Shown here one piece after another: positions 62,266 through 64,000 of a stretch of 64,000 nucleotides of DNA. The DNA is from a filamentous cyanobacterium ESFC-1. GTDB lineage: Bacteria > Cyanobacteriota > Cyanobacteriia > Cyanobacteriales > Spirulinaceae. The DNA lies in assembly GCA_000380225.1 (NCBI GenBank), contig KB904821.1, forward strand, positions 575,867-639,866, written 5' to 3'. A program made the position numbers and the translations under genes. Position 1 is the first letter of the stretch. Each line of letters begins with the position of its first letter. The notes beneath the pieces are model-generated. The model searched no databases. It was not told where the DNA came from and saw only the letters and a list, made by a program, of their open reading frames with translations.

Positions 62266-63573
62266 ATGGTACAAGCTATCGAAAAACCTAAGAAACCTGC
62301 CCGCATTCCGGCTTCAAATCATCCCCATGCCGAGATTATTCACCGCCTCGAAGCCGGGGGGTCAATGTTACCCGAATCCCCAGAAAACCTCATGCAAATT
62401 ATCGGCATTTATAAAGCTTATGCTGTGCCGATGGATTTCTACTGGCGTGACTTACTCTACATTGCTGAACGAGTTTTCCTCGATCCCCTGCCCTTTTTCA
62501 AGTACTTCTTACCCCAGGAGTATTTAGATTTACCCAACCACTACGCCGGAGAAACCGCCGATTATCGCGTCTGGCAAAAAGGCGAAGCCAGCGCTCACCC
62601 GGAATTATTAGAGTTTATGAAAACCGGGGAAGTCAAGAAAGACCTACCTAAAATCTTCCATCATTTATGGCACGATCGCATTAATATGGAATTTGCTGAA
62701 GCTTGTATGGAAGCTATGCTTTGGCATCAGGGAATGGGGGGACAATTCAACGATTACCTCGAAAGCGAAGAATATATCGCCAATGCCGATAAAGCCATTA
62801 AAGCCTTTTTCCGCAAGAATCCCTTAATGTTGGGGCTATATAAATTATTCCCCGAAATGTTCTACGAAAAAGTGCGGCAACTTTCTTATTATGCTAACTT
62901 GGGCTTATTCTGGGAAGTCATGGCTCCGGTCTTTTTTGAAATGAGCGACCTCTACGACGAAGGTAAATTCAAAACCGTTGCTGACGCGATGGATTTCCTC
63001 GTTAATGGCATTTTTATCGCTGCGGGACGACCCATTTACCACCATGTTTATGTGGGGGATGAATGTTACGAAATCATCCCGAAATCTAAAGGGTTTATGT
63101 GGCTTTATGAAGCGGCGTTACCTTATGTAGAGGCGGTTTTCTATCGGACAGCGCCCTTCCGAGGCACGAAATCCTACAACGCCCAAGCCGAACAAGTCCC
63201 CGACGAACAAAAAGATTTCCACTACGGCATTCTTTATGCGGATGTATTTCCAGTCGGGACTGCGGGGATTCCGCCGACATTGTTAATGCAGGATATGTAC
63301 CACTTTTTACCGCCGTATTTAGTGGAATATTATCAACAATATTGTCGCGGCGAAGATGATGTTTTGATTCAATTGGGGATTACTTTCCAACGCTCGATGT
63401 ATAACGTGACTTCGGCAGTTATTCAAGCTTTACGGACAGCGTTATTGTATCCCCTCGATGACCCCAACCCGAAACATTTAATGAAAAATCGTGCCTTCTT
63501 TGAGGCACAAATGGATCGCTTCTTACGTCCAGAAGCTCGGTTACGCGATATTCAAAGTCAAGATTATCGCTAA
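62266..63573 (+). CDS. cupA: CO2 hydration protein (CupA/ChpY-type)
   Basis: 435 residues. EIIHRLEAGGSMLPESPENLMQIIGIYKAYAVPMDFYWRDLLYIAERVFLDPLPFFKYFLPQEYLDLP; HHLWHDRINMEFAEACMEAMLWHQGMGGQFNDYL; VLIQLGITFQRSMYNVTSAVIQALRTALLYPLDDPNPKHLMKNRAFFEAQMDRFLRPEARLRDI. Matches the CupA/CupB family, which hydrates CO2 to bicarbonate with the NDH-1 antiporter module on the thylakoid. 435 residues fits CupA better than CupB. No cupS gene follows before the terminator. Confidence 0.93.
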   Translation: MVQAIEKPKKPARIPASNHPHAEIIHRLEAGGSMLPESPENLMQIIGIYKAYAVPMDFYWRDLLYIAERVFLDPLPFFKYFLPQEYLDLPNHYAGETADYRVWQKGEASAHPELLEFMKTGEVKKDLPKIFHHLWHDRINMEFAEACMEAMLWHQGMGGQFNDYLESEEYIANADKAIKAFFRKNPLMLGLYKLFPEMFYEKVRQLSYYANLGLFWEVMAPVFFEMSDLYDEGKFKTVADAMDFLVNGIFIAAGRPIYHHVYVGDECYEIIPKSKGFMWLYEAALPYVEAVFYRTAPFRGTKSYNAQAEQVPDEQKDFHYGILYADVFPVGTAGIPPTLLMQDMYHFLPPYLVEYYQQYCRGEDDVLIQLGITFQRSMYNVTSAVIQALRTALLYPLDDPNPKHLMKNRAFFEAQMDRFLRPEARLRDIQSQDYR

Positions 63574-63611
63574 ATCAAGGCTTTCGGTGTTCGATCTCTC
63601 CTTAGTTGAGT

Positions 63612-63635
63612 CCGCAGTTTTGCGGGCTTTTTTTT
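63612..63635 (+). terminator. Rho-independent terminator of the ndhF3-ndhD3-cupA operon
   Basis: CCGCA / TGCGG stem (63612-63616 and 63621-63625) followed by GC and a run of 8 T. Confidence 0.85.
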
Positions 63636-63684
63636 GCCCTCACCCCAAACCCCTCTCCCACGGGGAGAGGGGCTTAATTTTATT

Positions 63685-63748
63685 CCGTTGACCCGCCCGC
63701 AGATTAAAATCTGGGGAACCAATATGGCAAAGTCCGGCTTCGCGGACT
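63685..63748 (-). repeat. 64-bp dispersed repeat with hairpin (copy 2)
   Basis: Inverse orientation of 17691-17754. Shares GACCCGCCCG, GGGGAACCAATATGGCAAA and the AGTCCG/CGGACT hairpin. Confidence 0.65.
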
Positions 63749-63771
63749 GGTTTTCTTGTCTCGTTTCTAGG

Positions 63772-63922
63772 TAGTAGTGGCGTGACACATCTTAAATGGT
63801 GGGTTAGGTAGTCGTTAGCGAAGCGTAACGCACCGAAAGGCGACCATTTTAGCGGTGCGTGACGATCGCACAAATTAAGGTATGTCACGGCACGACGCTC
63901 AAGCTGTGTCGCGGCACTACTA
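63772..63922. mobile_element. MITE-like element, about 150 bp
   Basis: 18-nt imperfect terminal inverted repeats: TAGTAGTGGCGTGACACA (63772-63789) and TGTGTCGCGGCACTACTA (63905-63922). The ends carry a TA that may be the target. The interior has GGTGCGTTACG-type palindromic motifs. No ORF; probably mobilised by a Tc1/mariner- or IS630-like transposase (inference). Confidence 0.55.
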
Positions 63923-63957
63923 TAAAATGGTACAGTTAGCGATCGCCCTCGGAAAAA

Positions 63958-64000
63958 ATGAAAGACACTGTATTAGACTGGCTCAATAAACTCTTGGTTG
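63958..64000 (+). CDS. Partial CDS at the window edge, unknown
   Basis: An ATG after GGAAAAA opens a frame MKDTVLDWLNKLLV that runs off the window. Only 14 residues are visible, so no function can be given. It does not begin like CupS. Confidence 0.35.
   Translation, partial: MKDTVLDWLNKLLV

Larger units (their letters stand above)
63574..63957. other. Repeat-rich intergenic region downstream of cupA
   Basis: Terminator (63612-63635), a copy of the CCCTCACCCCAAACCCCTCTCCCACGGGGAGAGGGGC repeat (about 63636-63675), an inverted dispersed repeat (63685-63748), and a MITE-like element (63772-63922). No gene between the terminator and 63958. Confidence 0.6.

Noticed and set aside
63640-63888. Frames in the repeat region downstream of cupA
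   Set aside because: They translate dispersed repeats and the MITE-like element and start or end inside them.

Overview
The window is chromosomal DNA of a cyanobacterium. The evidence is the very frequent HIP1 octamer (GCGATCGC), a phytochrome, ndhO, two NDH-1 loci (ndhD1, and ndhF3-ndhD3-cupA type CO2-uptake genes), cyanobacteria-restricted small proteins (DUF3181, DUF1815, CPXCG) and heptanucleotide tandem repeats (STRR type) in intergenic DNA. The load of short tandem and dispersed repeats suggests a filamentous, Oscillatoriales-like genome, but the species cannot be named from sequence alone.

Region 1 (1-16.3 kb) is a cell-surface and secretion island. It holds a very large truncated subtilisin/kexin-like protease with DUF4114, P-domain, Calx-beta and SBBP repeats. 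Next come three tandem paralogous PEP-CTERM exoproteins with an NlpC/P60-like core that seems to have lost its catalytic cysteine. All three carry the same upstream box, a pair of TTTAC half-sites 11 bp apart. A divergent two-partner secretion pair follows: a TpsA haemagglutinin-type exoprotein and its TpsB pore. The island is rich in dispersed repeats, a MITE-like element, and (16.4-17.6 kb) a decayed IS4-type element that sits in a copy of a dispersed repeat with an intact target duplication.

Region 2 (17.8-34.2 kb) is mostly housekeeping: clpC, rimI, the lysA-cdaA-uppS cluster (diaminopimelate, c-di-AMP, undecaprenyl phosphate), xthA, a LuxR-type regulator beside a divergent unknown gene, a pentapeptide-repeat protein, moeA, ndhO, a HEAT-repeat protein, and a GNAT gene translationally coupled to a 56-residue membrane peptide.

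Region 3 (32.8-37.1 kb) is an unusual set: a HutC-type GntR regulator divergent from a fatty-acid-desaturase-like enzyme, a MetX-like alpha/beta hydrolase and a type III glutamine synthetase. A perfect 16-bp palindrome lies in the divergent promoter. I regard this as the best candidate for an undescribed metabolic pathway.

Region 4 (37-52.9 kb) contains a WecG/TagA glycosyltransferase fused to four repeat half-units resembling MshEN modules, nadK, a lipoprotein, an EGY-type site-2 protease, a degenerate metallo-beta-lactamase-fold protein, a Cph1-like phytochrome kinase, a small transaldolase, a B12-binding radical SAM protein, two PD-(D/E)XK-type proteins, tRNA-Arg(ACG), moaC and small conserved cyanobacterial genes.

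Region 5 (52.9-64 kb) starts with a consensus promoter driving a highly structured leader before a sucrose-phosphate-synthase-like glycosyltransferase. It continues with DUF1815, ndhD1, another glycosyltransferase, and the ndhF3-ndhD3-cupA CO2-uptake operon, which ends in a terminator followed by repeats and a second MITE-like element.
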